Below, piece by piece: positions 1 through 12,464 of a stretch of 64,000 bases of DNA (position 1 is the stretch's first letter; every line of letters begins with the position of its first letter). The notes under the pieces are model-generated. The model saw only the letters and a list, made by a program, of their open reading frames with translations. It was not told the DNA's origin and did not search any database. The DNA is from Aureobasidium sp. EXF-3400 (taxonomy: Eukaryota > Ascomycota > Dothideomycetes > Dothideales > Saccotheciaceae). The DNA is taken from the NCBI GenBank assembly GCA_024195585.1, contig SWBL01000023.1, positions 124,001-188,000 of the forward strand. The letters run 5' to 3'. Made by a program: the position numbers and the translations under genes.

Positions 1-320
1 CATCAGTTCACTTGCTCACTTGATTCATCATGTAGGCTACACGCCCGAAGCCGTGCCCATTTGCATGCAGTGAGCACTCGATGCAGCGTCTCGTTTCGCA
101 GCTTCAATAGTCTTTCTTGAACTTGATGTCTTCGGTGACAGGTCGCCTCGTTACGTCCTTGCATCGCAGGCAGTAAGTGCGTATCTTGTGATTTTGCAGC
201 TTTCATGTGTTCGCTTTCGGCATAAATCCCGCCTCAACGTCGCTCTAAAGCATTGCAAAGCTTTGCACACCCTCTTTTGTCTTTCATTTGCATCGCTATA
301 CACAAGACTGCTCGCCCTCC
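1..320. other. 5' flank of the MMS1_N gene, no gene seen
   Basis: No reading frame with an ATG start and coding character is visible. The stretch is probably the promoter and leader of the gene that begins at 321. Upstream in-frame TTG codons exist but no ATG. Confidence 0.5.
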
Positions 321-3300
321 ATGAGTCCACAACAACCCATACAGGATCCTGCGCAACAAAAAATCCATAAGCAGATCGGTTTACTTTCGAGGACATTGGT
401 GCCGACTCCGACCATCCGATCCATAATTCCAGCACGAATCCGATCACCAACGAAAGATGATTATGTCTGTATAGGCCGGGACTTTATCCAACTCTTTGAG
501 ATCGATTCTGAAGCCCGTGTCACCCACATCACGACAAAGAGTGACTTTGATGGAGAAATTAGTTCTGCCAATGTCTTTGGGTACTTCGATCCGTACGAGA
601 GCGAACTTAGGGAATACCCTGACAACACGAGCAATTCTTCGGAAAGTCCTATCGGCCCACAGTTGCTGGCATTCACCCTTATCGGCACCGAACAGCTGTT
701 TTTCCTTGCAGCTTCGGAAACTGAAGACGGCGATGTAGCATTCAGAGTGTTGTGCGTACCGATGCCCATATTTGTCAACCCGCCGCGAGTCCACGGAAAT
801 GCTATAGCGGTAGATCCCTTTTCACGAGCTCTGGCTGTGGCAATTGGCGACCAAAAGGTCTTCGTGTGTTATGCAAATCAAGCAGAACTACTGAGCGCAG
901 GGCAACAAAAATGGGATGATGGATATATTCCTGTCTCTAGCTCTCAGACCATCAAAGAAGTTCCTGGCACCATTCTGCTGATGGATTTCCTTTACCCTCC
1001 GAGAAACGATCCCGATCGGCTTATACTACTCATGATTGTCTTGCATGAGGGCGTCATCCTACCGGTATGGGTCGAGTGGTCAAAGTTTGAGGAACCCAAG
1101 CATGCGGTAATCAAGCAGGGTCACAAGATCTTCCTGTGTGAGTAACAATATGTCACAATCTTGTGGCTATGCTAATTCGGATCAGCGGGTGAAATGCCGA
1201 ATCTTTTGATACCTCTGAAAGGCAATGCAGCCTTCGTACTCGCTACCTCAAGAGATATCTGGATATTTGAGAACATCTTGACCACATCCGCGGTTACCAC
1301 TAAACTAATCATTGATCGTGAGGAGCCACCACAGCACTATCCGCCCTCTTCATTTGACCCACTTTGGTCCAAATGGGTTCGACCCAGAAGAGAAAGTGAA
1401 GATGATGAAGAAGATTTCATCTACTTGATTTCCGAGGACGGCAATGTTTATTATCTGGTCTTTGAACAGGAGTCGCCTCGTGAAGGTGTGGTCATAAATT
1501 ACGTCGGACGTCTTGAATGTCACGTAGACTCGGCATGCGCGCCATTCGGAAGGTCAGACCAAGGGGATGTTCTGATTGTCCAAGGTGCGTCAAGCACAGG
1601 TTGTGTCTGGATGGTGAGTGCCACGCGCGGTCAAGGATGTGTTGAAATGAGGCTGATTGAATGCTAGACTGAGTGCCGTCAAGCTCCATCCTCTGATTCG
1701 GAGCCAAATGGTGGCATGCACGGCTTCTTCGTTTCTTCTTTACCGAACTGGTCGGAAAATCTGGATTTGATAGCTAAGCCCACATCACGTAAGAGACTAC
1801 CGCTGTATTCGAGGGATGCTTTATTTGCGCCTAGTGGCCGACAGCCTTACGGTCACATCACAGAACTACGAATGGGTCTCGAAGCACGCATTGGCGCTCG
1901 TATTGAAGGACACGCTCCGTTCAGTATCGTGTCGCATGTGTGGGTTCTTCCTGTTCCAGAAGAGAAAGTTTTCTTCGTTGTTCTTTCCAGCCCAGGACAG
2001 ACCCATGTTTTATCAATACCGCAGTCCTCCGAAGGTGATGACTTACATGATCTACATGCCATGGAAACTGTTGGTCTCGACATGCAACATTCAACTCTCG
2101 CCATGGCCATGATCGCAGAGAACTGTGTCTTTCAAATCACGGAATCTGCAGTCTCGTTCAGCCGGAATGCCCAAGACAGCTTGCACGTTGAACATTGGCC
2201 TGCAGGTTACAAAGCTGTCGCGGCAGCGATCGAGGATAACATCCCATGTGCAGTCATCGCACTACGACATGAAGGCAAATCAGAGATTCGGGCACTTCAA
2301 GTTGATGATATCGACGACGAGACAGTATCTGTTTCAGAGCTTGGCAGGCCGGTACAGACAGAGTGTGAGATCATATCTTTAGCTATTCACTCTACCCCAA
2401 AGTTGACGTTCGTCGTCGCTGGAAATTCTAACGGGACACTGCACATCTTCAGGGTTTCACCCAAGAACGGTCTTGAACCTTATCTGGAGCATGAGATCCC
2501 TCAGAATACCGATCATTTGGATGATCTCGAGGCCTTGAATGCCTGCGAAGATATTCTTGTCCTCGGCGGCGAGCAAGTGTCATCAGGAAAACCTGTCGAT
2601 CTTGTAGTTCTTTGTGGCTTGCGAGGTGGTTCGATCTATGCCCTCGAACTTCAAGTCGGCCTTGACGGTAAGTGTCACATTCAATGCCATGAACGAGCTT
2701 TTTACTTATATTCGAGCAGCTTCACTACATACTAAATCTCAACGACACTTCAATCTGGGCTTAACAACGGTCAAGCTCGGTTCCGGAAAGCATAATTTGT
2801 CTGCATTTGCAACTTGCGGCGATGGGTTCTTCAGCATCGCCATGAAAGACTCTAGACTGGACGCCATAGACATCTCTGATGTCTACCTGACAGATTATCC
2901 GCGCAGCTTCCGGCAAGAGTCTATTGCGTCTATGACAATGGTCCCATATGTTGAGATTTCGACCCTGTCTGAGGCACTTATTGTCATCTCGGGAGACTCC
3001 TGCTTCGTCACAGCGGTATCTGAGAAGCGACAAATCGTTCCAAACGAGACCAATGTGCACGGGTCTCCTCATACATTGATCGAATCCAGGCCATTCAACT
3101 GCATGGTCAGCGCATCTTCATATGTATGGAAGCGTTCGGCAACGACCAGGGCTGTGCGAGATGTGGTCCAATTCAGCTCGAGCAACTTGAGATGCATCTG
3201 GGAGACAGACATCGGTTGGAAGGTTCATTCAATGGCGGAATGGTCTTTCAGGCGAACACCCGACTCTGCACCACACGTCTGGATCGCAGTTGCCACAGGC

Positions 3301-4480
3301 CGAGCTACTCGATTCGATGAGGTCGCTGCTTCCAGATCAAGGAACGGAAGACTCTACTTGCTTCGGCCTTCATCCGTGAGTGGAAGATGCGATGTTCAAG
3401 CTTCACAGATCAAGCAGTACGACTCTCCGGTAACAGCAATTGCTACCTATGGCGATACAGATATTGTGGCTTGCTCCGGCACAAAGGTCTACTTCCTCCA
3501 GTATGACACCGAAACATCAAGGTGAGTTTTGCTGCATGGGTGTTTCTCATATCGCTTTAACTGACCGTATCTCTAGGTTCGATGAAGTATGCAATTTTGT
3601 CATGCATAGTTCGGGTATTCGCGTTACGACGGTGCCGCCACATATACACATCACCACCGAACGTGACTCGACACTTACGCTTCAGCTGGTAGACAATCCA
3701 AGCAACCCAAAATCGAAACTACTACGGAACGTCGCCAGGGGCGATGGAGCAAGACAATCAACGAGTCACACTACTATTGACATCTTGCACGCCGACCACA
3801 CGACATCGAGCTTTAATCTGACCAGTACACTGAACGGAGAGCTGGTCGGCTTGAGGGTCCCAGATCCCAACCAACCACCCAGGATCGCCACACATGACAC
3901 GCTCTTCACTGCAAAGCTCTGCCGCTCGGTGATGCGTGTTGTTGAAGCCAGAGTTCGCCCGCCTTGGAAGCCTGTACACAGAACTTCCGGCGTACTCAAG
4001 GATGATCTCGTAGGCATTACCACAGACGGCACAGTATATGGCTTTGCCATCCTCGACGAAAAGACCACAAATCGTCTGCGATGGTTGCAGAGGCTGTGTC
4101 AGCGCAACCCTGATATTTGTCCCTTTACTTACAGCACACCGTCGACGGCTACACGAAACGGATATGTCAAAGCTGTACCAGTAGTATTGCCGCCTCCTGG
4201 CTTCGAGAATCCGGCTGACAGTGGCCGTGATGTCGGTGGGGATGTCTTGAGGACGCACAGGAGACACAGGCCCAGCGATATGCACGTCGACAGCGACTTC
4301 TTGGTCCGTTTGTTGGAGCAGGATAGCGTGGAACTGCTGACCTCGATCCTTGATGTTGAAGCCAAAAAGAAAGTTCACGATCCCATCTCAAGCTGGGTTC
4401 GTGACAATCTCGAGGCGCAAAAGGCGGAGGTTGAGACACTGATCGCAGAGGCAAGGGCTGCTGTTGATCGATGGTGGTGA
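321..4480 (+). CDS. MMS1_N / DDB1-CPSF160-like beta-propeller protein
   Basis: Five exons: 321-1137, 1186-1613, 1668-2667, 2720-3521 and 3577-4480. The introns are 48-55 nt with GTGAGT/GTAAGT donors, and the joined frame encodes 1316 residues. The start is the ATG at 321 (MSPQQPIQD). The length and propeller-like strand pattern fit the family named for the Mms1/Rik1 N-terminal domain, relatives of DDB1, CPSF160 and SF3b130. An example is the segment across the first splice, FLSGEMPNLLIPLKGNAAFV. The protein ends in a helical, charged segment (residues about 1265-1316). Known relatives act as cullin-ring ligase adaptors in DNA repair or as chromatin/RNA-processing scaffolds; which role applies here cannot be read from sequence. 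It is transcribed towards the 3' end of Utp5 (convergent, 1 kb apart). Confidence 0.75.
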
Positions 4481-5500
4481 AAGGATTTGGACAGACGACA
4501 GTTGTGTTTGTATGGGCTGGACTGCTACTTGTTATACTCATGGTATCGTCTCAGGCTTCTGAAAGGGTGAAAGTTGCTGAGCAGAGCGGAATAATCGAAC
4601 TTTTACTCACCATGTTATTTTCTTACCGATGAAAAGAAGAGATATGCATTCGTACTACAGGGAATTCGAAGTTGTTGTCGTCTACAACAACCATGCGCAG
4701 ATCAAAGCAATGAATATGAGGTATTCGTATGTATCAATCCCAGGGCAGGGTCATAGCTCCAGAGACATCTTTCGGAAATGAAAATCGTGATATAACAATA
4801 TGCATTAGGTAGTATTGCTTCTCTCCACTAAAAGTGGTCCTTGATCTTGATCTCTATACGCTGAGGATGGACTGGTTCTTCCAGGTTGGCGTTGAGTGTC
4901 AAAAAATTCTTTGTTGGTCAATTTGTGTCTCAAATTTGGAAAACCAGCATGCTTCGCTTATCATTTAGGTAGCGCGACGTACAATTCGTTACCAAAACAA
5001 GCAAGAACGAGCACTACTAACAAGGATTTACTTGGACAGTATCACTCTGTGTGTACCAGTGTGCCCAAGTTCGCTCGAAGAGTTCCTGCTTGGATGGCAA
5101 GTTCTGGGCCAGGGTGACTCCTGAACTATTGGGTCACTCAACACAAGGATACACCCGTTGAGGGCAAAGGATTGTAGGATGATGCCATTTCAATATTCGT
5201 CTAGAAGACCGAGTGTACACGCCATGCATAAAAGGACAAGAAGATCCAACAGTCGAAAGAAATTGAAAAAAAGACTTCTTTGAACGCCGCCTGCTCCACA
5301 TTCAAAACCCACCCCTTAAAGACTCCGTCGCAGCTTGAATGCATGTACACTCATCTCCTTATGCGCATGGCAACTACCCAGATGGTTTGAAAAAGATCGA
5401 GAGCTCGGACACGATTCCATCTTGCAGCGGTCGTGGCTGTTGTTGACATTCGTTCTCGAGAAAGATGTATCTACAAGACAATCGGCACTCGACTGGCCGC
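4481..5500. other. Convergent intergenic region, no gene seen
   Basis: This is 1 kb between the 3' ends of the MMS1_N gene and utp5. It is AT-richer than its neighbours and holds only short frames lacking coding character. It probably carries the two 3' UTRs. Confidence 0.55.
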
Positions 5501-6778
5501 TTATCTTCTTCGTCCGGCGGCGCGTTGCGTCCTTGAGGGCTTGACGACGGGTGCTGGGGCCTCATCATCGTCAGATGACTCGTCGTCTTCTTCCTCCTCG
5601 ACTTCGTCACTCTCCTCGTCCTCGTCGGACAGCTCTTCACCCTCGTCATCAGAGGTCTCCTCAGCTTCCTCGTCGAACATGCCTTCTCCGGCCTCTTCCT
5701 CCTCGACGTCGGATGACGCTTGGTCCGCGCCGTTGACCATGGACAAGTCACCAGCGTTGCTAATGAGGTCGTCCTCGTCATCGGATGATAGATCATCTTG
5801 GCCCTCAACATAGATGACATCGTCATCCACGTTGTCGCCATCGTCAAATCTTCCATCTCTTATCTCTTGAACGCTCTTGCGGAGCTCGATTTGAGCGTTG
5901 AGCATGTCAAGTTTGCCCTTGAGTGTGACAAGAGATTGGAGACCGTTGGCACGCTCCTTGATGACGCGCGACAAAGTCTTGAGCTTCTTGAGAACATCGG
6001 GCTGACTGGCGAGGTAGCCACCGTGCGAGACTAGCGACCATTGAACCCAAACCATGAGGTTTCCAGCACGACCAGGACGTTTGTGTAGTCTTTCAGCCAG
6101 ACGTTGGAGGAGGGAAGCGACGAGCGGCGATTGCAGTCTCTGGATTGTCGAACGAATGCTGGGAAGGTCGGTCATTTGGAAACAAGTCTCGAGGAGGTCG
6201 CGGTCGTTGGTGCGCAGAGCTTGAGTAAGGACGGTTCCGAGAGAGGTGGCTGTAGGAAGGGCGAGAGAGCGATCCTGGTTCATAGGTACGAGAGCTTGAG
6301 TGCCTTCTTCACGGTCGGCGAAGGCGGACTGGACATCGATCGTCTCGGGATGCGCTGCCTGCAGCATGTCGCCAAATGACTGACCTTCTGCGCCATCCTC
6401 CATATCCTCATCGGCATCGGCCATGACAGCATCGGCATCGTGGTGGCCATTGGTGGCGGGCTTGGTGTCGTCGGCCTCGTCATCGGAGCCGCTGTATACG
6501 CTCGATTCGTCTCCGCTCGAAATCTCGACTACCTCTGGCGCATCTGCCTCGTGTTGCTCGACTTGAGCTTTGGACTCATCGACGCGGTCTGCTCGTGAGT
6601 CTTTGATGCCATTGGTGTAGTTTGCGCGCAGTTTCTTTCCGGCTCGTTGATTCTCGTCGGTCAGGAAGGCCAGTCCAGAGCCAGCCTGCTGTGAAGTCTT
6701 TGCCTTTTTCGAGGGTGGCAGCGAGGGTGCGGCTCCTACCTCTGCTTGCCTTGCCCGTGATCGTTTTGCTGTGCTCAT
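5501..6778 (-). CDS. UTP5: Utp5-like small-subunit processome protein (Utp12 domain)
   Basis: Single exon, 425 residues, starting at the ATG whose complement ends at 6778. An N-terminal basic stretch (SKKAKTSQQ, a likely nuclear signal) and an acidic linker (residues about 85-130) precede a helical domain at about 165-310. That domain contains TSLGTVLTQALRTNDRDLLE and LLQRLAERLHKRPGRA, typical of the Dip2/Utp12 domain of t-UTP subunits. The tail (about 325-410) is a long run of Asp, Glu and Ser ending in a basic cap (AAGRRR). In yeast Utp5 belongs to the t-UTP subcomplex that couples rDNA transcription with 18S pre-rRNA processing. The yeast protein also has an N-terminal WD40 propeller; none is seen here. 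Utp9 has a similar C-terminal domain and cannot be excluded. Confidence 0.72.
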   Translation of the reverse strand: MSTAKRSRARQAEVGAAPSLPPSKKAKTSQQAGSGLAFLTDENQRAGKKLRANYTNGIKDSRADRVDESKAQVEQHEADAPEVVEISSGDESSVYSGSDDEADDTKPATNGHHDADAVMADADEDMEDGAEGQSFGDMLQAAHPETIDVQSAFADREEGTQALVPMNQDRSLALPTATSLGTVLTQALRTNDRDLLETCFQMTDLPSIRSTIQRLQSPLVASLLQRLAERLHKRPGRAGNLMVWVQWSLVSHGGYLASQPDVLKKLKTLSRVIKERANGLQSLVTLKGKLDMLNAQIELRKSVQEIRDGRFDDGDNVDDDVIYVEGQDDLSSDDEDDLISNAGDLSMVNGADQASSDVEEEEAGEGMFDEEAEETSDDEGEELSDEDEESDEVEEEEDDESSDDDEAPAPVVKPSRTQRAAGRRR

Positions 6779-7744
6779 GGTGAAATATTATATAACCAGT
6801 CCGTCGTGTGCTACTTGGACTTTGAACCTTTGCAGCTGAGATAAAAAATTACGAAGGTTACGCCAAAAGTTTGAGGTCTGTGCTGTCTCCGACTATCCGC
6901 CGCTTTGCTGGAGAGCGCCTGTGCCTCTTTTTCTTCACTCTCTTCTCCGCCAAAGAATGTACCTGACGTGGATGTGTCGCCTTGCAGCTTTGCAACTGCG
7001 ACAGAGAAACTCCTGCTTTCGCAAAGCCAATCTTCTTGCTCCCACGCTGCTGCCTTGCGCGTCCTCCGTAGGCATCCGCATCCGTTTGAAGGTTCGAGAG
7101 TGACTGCTCTGAACCAAGACTTCTGGCAAGTACGACGACATCTGGCAACAGCGATGCGCTGCTTCCAACAAGCCCCCCAAGGTAACCACATGCTCGTGAG
7201 CGACTTCTGTCTTTATTGCTGCTGTTTTGAACCTCGTCATCTGGCTGTGGTAGTGTCGTGCCACCCTGATAAATCTTGCTCATCCAGTACCCCCTGCGTT
7301 TGCTCCTGCTTGACTCGGCAGCCTTGTGGCGACACACAGCCGCACGGCGTTTTCTCAAATCCATGAGTGCACGTGACCCGGGCGCTAGGGGCAGCATCAT
7401 AAATCTCCCAGACTTTCCAAACTTGCATCCTTTGCGAGTTCCAATCGCGTCGAAACACGCTCCACGTCCACGTCCGGCTTTCCGATTCGCGCGACACGTT
7501 CTCCAAAAACTTCGCCGAAACCACAACTACTACATCCCACCACCACTTTCCATCTCGGATTCTGGATTTTTTTATCATTTGTGCCACGCGCATAATTGCT
7601 TCCACTTGTCCTGTCCAAAACAACAGTAGTCCCGTCGCGCTCTTTCTCTAGATCGTCGCTTGATAGTCGTTTCCCGTTCTCTGTTCGGCCGTTCACGTGC
7701 CATCTTTATCTACCACCACGCTGCACAACTCATTTCCATCTCAG
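6779..7744. promoter_or_regulatory. Divergent promoter region of utp5 and bdf1
   Basis: This 966-bp gap separates two head-to-head genes, so it must hold both promoters and 5' leaders. Several open frames cross it on both strands but start at non-ATG codons or lack coding character. The 150 bp next to bdf1 are pyrimidine-rich, as is common in fungal leaders. No specific factor site can be assigned. Confidence 0.5.
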
Positions 7745-10553
7745 ATGTCAGCAGAAACAGGACTACAACCGGAGATGGCAAACGTCGACCGGTGAGTCTC
7801 ATTCTTTATTACCTCTGCTGTTCCCTATATCGTCATCGTCGTTCCACCTTGTTGTACCCCCATCATCACCTTGCATACTTCCTCCTCTCCGTTCCATCAA
7901 TTATTGAATGTAAATATTGAGAATTTGTTACAGACCCGATGAAGACCTGCCTGCCGCCGCTGAACAAAGTGATGATCTTTTCGGCGAGGAGCCTAATGGA
8001 GAGTCTGTGGACAATGCTGCCAAGGCACCTCTCGACAATGTTGTCGATGACGCCGACGCGCTGAAGACGGCGCCGACTGCGACTGACCTCTCAGCGAATG
8101 GCCCGCCGACTCCAGCTGACTCGCAAACCGTCGATGCGCCTACATCCGACGCCGCTCCAGTGACAGATCCATCCTCTGGCATTGAAGGCGTTGCTAAATT
8201 CATTCCGTCTGACGCGAACCTCGACCAGCCCGTCGTCTCACCATCAGAGCCCCTTGGTGACGGAGAAGCGCATATCACCGAGGACACTGAGATCACTGAT
8301 GCGCCCTCACTCGCGACTGTAGCCGACACTCACTCTGCCACCCTGCCGGAACCTCAGGTGACTGAAGATTCAAAGCCTGCTGTCACCGATGGTGTTGTCG
8401 CCGCCAACCCCGAGTCAAATCAACTCTCAGGCACAGATCTCTCAAACGGTGTTGCTGACCAATCAAAAATCGACGACTTAAAACCCGAATCAGATCTTCC
8501 TCTCACTAACGGCTCTACTTCCGACTCGATCGCGGCAGCTGGAACATCATCGACTATGGAAGCCCCCACTGCTCAGGCACCTGCCGCGCCTCTGGCGGAC
8601 ACATCAGTGGACCAAGAAATGTCAGATGCACCCTCAGCAGGAACTGTGCGTGCACGCGAGGAAGACGATGCAACTGGCGAGCCTTCGGCAAAGCGCACAA
8701 AGACGGTGGACGATGTTGACGGCGAAACGCAAGCTGAGTTCGAAAGCACTGCTCAGGCTGCACCTGTCACTTCAAACGGCGGAACAAATGGCATCGCTGT
8801 TCCTGTCGTTCGCCCCCAAAACACACCCCGCATCAGTTCTGGTCCCATTACTAAGAATCAAAAGACCTTCTTGATCGAAAAGATGAAAAACACCAAGAAA
8901 GTCAAGTCTGCCTTCTGGTTCACCAAGCCTGTTGATTGGGTAGCCATGAACATTCCCCACTACCCCACCATCATCAAACAGCCCATGGACCTTACCACAA
9001 TCGAGCAGAAACTCAAGAATGACCAATACTCATCAGTCGACGATCTTGTGTCTGACTTCGAGCTCATGGTCACAAACTGCTTTACCTTTAACGGCATTAA
9101 CCATGCTGCTTCTGTCTCAGCACAGAACCTCAGAGCCTATTTCATGAAGCAGATGCAAATGTGCCCAACTGGAGAAGCCGCATTGCCCAAAGCAAAGTCG
9201 CATGTCGCTAAGAAAGCATCGCCCAAGCCTGCCGCTCTACCCCGCGCTGAGCCAGCCAAGCCCGCCGCACCTGCCAAGTCGCCTTCTGGCGAGACGTTTG
9301 CTCTTTTGCCCGATGGAACACCAATGATTCGTAGAGATTCGACTGCTGGCAGGCCCAAGCGGGCTGTGGTCCCTCCAGCTCCACGCGATCTGCCTTACTC
9401 AACATCTAAGCCCAAGAGGAAGGAAGCTCAAACTGGTCTGAAGTTCTGCGAACACATTCTGGAAGAGTTCCGCAAGCCAAAGCACGACCGCTACGCCGCT
9501 CCGTTCCGCGCTCCTGTTGATCCTGTTGCTCTTAACGTCCCCCAGTACTTCAGCATTATCAAGCACCCCATGGACATCTCTACAATCACTCAGAGGCTCA
9601 AGGGAGGACAGTATGCATCTGCAGAAGAGTTCAGAAACGATTTCGAGTTGATGTTCTCCAACTGCTTCAAGTTCAATCCTGCTGGAAACATCGTGCACGA
9701 AATGGGCAAAGACTTCCAGGCAGAGTTCCACAGAGAGTGGTCCAAGAAGGATAGCTGGATCAAGAGACACACGCCTCAATCTCAACGCGCTAGTCCCGTG
9801 TCAGATGTCTCTGATGGCGATGATTCTGATGATGCCCACGAGGAAGATGACGAGCATGACAGCAATGAAGCTACGATTTCTCTGCTCAGGGAGCAACTGG
9901 CCGCAATGCAGAACATGGTTGCATCGATTTCTGGCGGCAAACGCGCATCTCCAAAGGCCTCTGGTAGCAAGAAGAAGAGCAAGAGTGGCAACACCGGCAC
10001 CAGCAAACCCAGCAAGAAGTCGGGCGGCAGCTCTGGTCTTTCACGTCCTACTATCAAGACATCCAAGCCTAAGAAGCAACGCCTGGTCACATATGATGAG
10101 AAGCAGGAAATCAGCAGCGCTACAGAACACATGACTGCTGAGCAGGTAGAGAGGCTGACCAACATCATCACGGAGAATGTTACTAAGTACAAGGACATGG
10201 CTGGTGATGATGTTGAGCTTGAGATTGACGATCTGCCCAATGAAGTACAGCACAAGCTACTCCGTTACGTGCGCAGCATTTCCCCCAAAGCTGAGCCGGT
10301 CGAACTGGACGCCAACGCGATCGATGATGACTACGAACCCGAAAAGCCGTCAGCACGTTCTGGTGGAGCCGCAAAGAAGAAGCACAAGCCCATGAAGAAG
10401 CACGAACAAGAGGATCGCATCAGACAGCTCAAGGAGCAGATGGCTGCTATGTCTGGTGATGTCAACTCCGTTGCTGGTGGTGCAGGATCCTCAGCTGCTC
10501 ACCGCGCCGATTCTAGTGATGACGAAGACAGCGAGAGCAGTGAAGAAGAATAG
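7745..10553 (+). CDS. bdf1: BET-family double bromodomain factor Bdf1
   Basis: Two exons, 7745-7791 and 7934-10553, joined across a 142-nt intron (GTGAGT...TTACAG) to give 888 residues beginning MSAETGLQPEM. Residues 1-310 are low-complexity and acidic. Bromodomain 1 lies at about 320-425 (PMDLTTIEQKL, NCFTFNGINH with the acetyl-lysine Asn). Bromodomain 2 is at about 515-625 (PMDISTITQRL, NCFKFNPAGN). The NET domain is at about 740-805 (MTAEQVERL, LEIDDLPNEVQ), and an acidic serine tail (SSDDEDSESSEEE) closes the protein. BET proteins read acetylated histone H4 and support TFIID-dependent transcription in the nucleus. The short first exon is supported by the perfect donor and by restoring an ATG upstream of the acceptor. 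Confidence 0.93.
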
Positions 10554-11376
10554 GTACATGCCTCTATCTGATCAATTTGCTTGCTCACTGGGCTCAAATG
10601 CTCAGCTGCGGAACAATACCACTCATTGTTTGCAATGGACGATTACGAGACCAAAGGCCAGAAAGCATGGAACGCGAGCAAAGCAGCTGGCGAACATGAT
10701 GATGAATGACACAACACACGACTTACCCCGTTAATATCACCTCAATCCATCCGTTCACCAAGAACACATGCTTGCTCAAGGAATGCATTTCTTTTCTCGC
10801 AACCCACCCTTCACTCCCCTACAAAAAAGAGATACCCAAAGGAAGGATTGCAGGAGGCCAGGCGGTTTCTTGCTGGAGTTTGACGAATGATGAGGAGGCT
10901 TGACAAGATAATTGTCAAGGCAGAGACCTCCCCCCTTTTAAAAATTCTTGTACCATAGCCTTTTTTCTTGTCTCTATGTATAACTCAATAGTCTTCTGCA
11001 TCGATGGCAACAGGTTCTGAGACAAGAACTGTTTATCGCATCCACTTTTTCTGAGACGATACTTTTGCTTCCCAGTACCTTTGTGATCTTGACAGTGTCA
11101 TGTTTCCTCGACACAGGGTTGTCTTAAGTCGTCTGCAGCATACATGAGACGAATGATTAATTCACTTTTATGCCTTGTTGCCAACAACGTGAAGTGAGAT
11201 TGTCATTGCGGAGGCCCAAAGCAAACCCCCGACCTTCCCTTGTGCACATGCACTCCCCAGCCAACCATCCCACCAGACAACAAAAACAGATACGAGAGCA
11301 ACATACCAGCTCTCTCGCAACGACCAATCTCCGCAGTCCAATAAAAGAAACCAAAACGACATACAAGACATAGATC
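10554..11376. other. 3' flank of bdf1 and promoter of the next gene, no gene seen
   Basis: No supported coding frame was found. The proximal part is likely the bdf1 3' UTR. The distal 200 bp, which include an A/C-rich leader before 11377, probably serve the downstream coiled-coil gene. Confidence 0.5.
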
Positions 11377-12458
11377 ATGTTCCCACAACCAGATGCAGAA
11401 ACGCTAGCACGAAACCCACAATTCGCACTGTTATGGAAAGACTTGACAACAAACAAGATGACCAGGGACGGAGTGTCCAAGACTATTGCTCTGGATAAAG
11501 AAACAGTGAAGACGAGAGAAGTGCTCAGAAGCAAGCAAATCGAATTGGCGAAAAGAGAAGTACTCAAAGATGCGGTGAGGGCTGTTGCTTTTGGAGAGGA
11601 GGAGGGTGGTTTGACTGGCGAGGTGAGCATTGTTTCTCGTCGCTTCTTTTGTTGAGAAGTGGATACTGATGTGTTTATGAATGTAGCTGAGAGAAACGGC
11701 ACAGATTGTTTCTGCACAACTGGATGGTAAACTAGATCCCCAAGACAAGGATATTGTCCAGGTCGAGGTCGAGGAGTTTCTGGCCAACATTGAAACGGTG
11801 AGAACGGCAGTCGAAACACACATGGAGCAGAATGTTATGCTGCTTTGTCAAATACTAGGTATGTGCTGATGAAAGGGCAAGAAAAAGAGAGGGTATCATT
11901 GAAAGTATGGAGCTATGCTAATTTCATATTTGTACAAAAACAGATCCAACACAACAGCAGGCAGACCCTTCGACACTTCCAGCACAAGTCCAGGCTCTAA
12001 AGACAGATGTGGACGAAGCGAAATGGCAGCTTGGTGTCAAACGCATTGAGCTGGCGAGCACGTTGACCCAACTTCTCAAGACGAATGCTCACCTGCTGCA
12101 AACGGCCATTCGGCTATTGGAGCAGGTAATGCATGGCAGTGTAGGACGACACACTCGAGCGCGAGCCGAACACCTTGCGACGGTGGCGCAAGGACTTGAG
12201 AAACGATTGCTGGTGGCAAGGAAGACGGTGGCGGTGCAGATCTACGATGATAGAGCCGAAGAGCAACTGGTGCGCAAGAAGGAAGAGTTGGATGCTCAGA
12301 GCGCGGGACTGCGCAGGAGGCTTAGGGATCGCGAGCAGTGGCTAGAGCGATTGGAAGGAGTTTCAGGACTGCGGGAGGCAGTCGAGGAAATAACACAGAT
12401 GCGGAGTGAGATCTCTAGGGTGAGGGAGGAGGTCGGGCGGTTGGAAAGAGGTGGGTAG
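11377..12458 (+). CDS. Coiled-coil protein, possible HAUS4-like augmin subunit
   Basis: Three exons, 11377-11622, 11687-11858 and 11944-12458, with consensus introns (GTGAGC...TGTAG; GTATGT...AACAG), encode 310 residues. The N-terminus (NPQFALLWKDLTTNKM) recalls the opening of augmin subunit 4 proteins as I remember them. Most of the rest is predicted helix and coiled coil, especially residues about 225-310 (LRRRLRDREQWLERLEG, EISRVREEVGRLE). Augmin recruits gamma-tubulin to existing microtubules. The assignment is weak and rests on general pattern; 'conserved coiled-coil protein' is the safe reading. The stop lies 6 bp from the 3' end of the convergent SDHAF4 gene. Confidence 0.6.
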
Positions 12459-12464
12459 ATGCAC

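Noticed and set aside
6858..7526. 222-codon minus-strand frame in the utp5-bdf1 gap
   Set aside because: It starts at a non-ATG codon and has no recognisable segments; several frames overlap it on the other strand.
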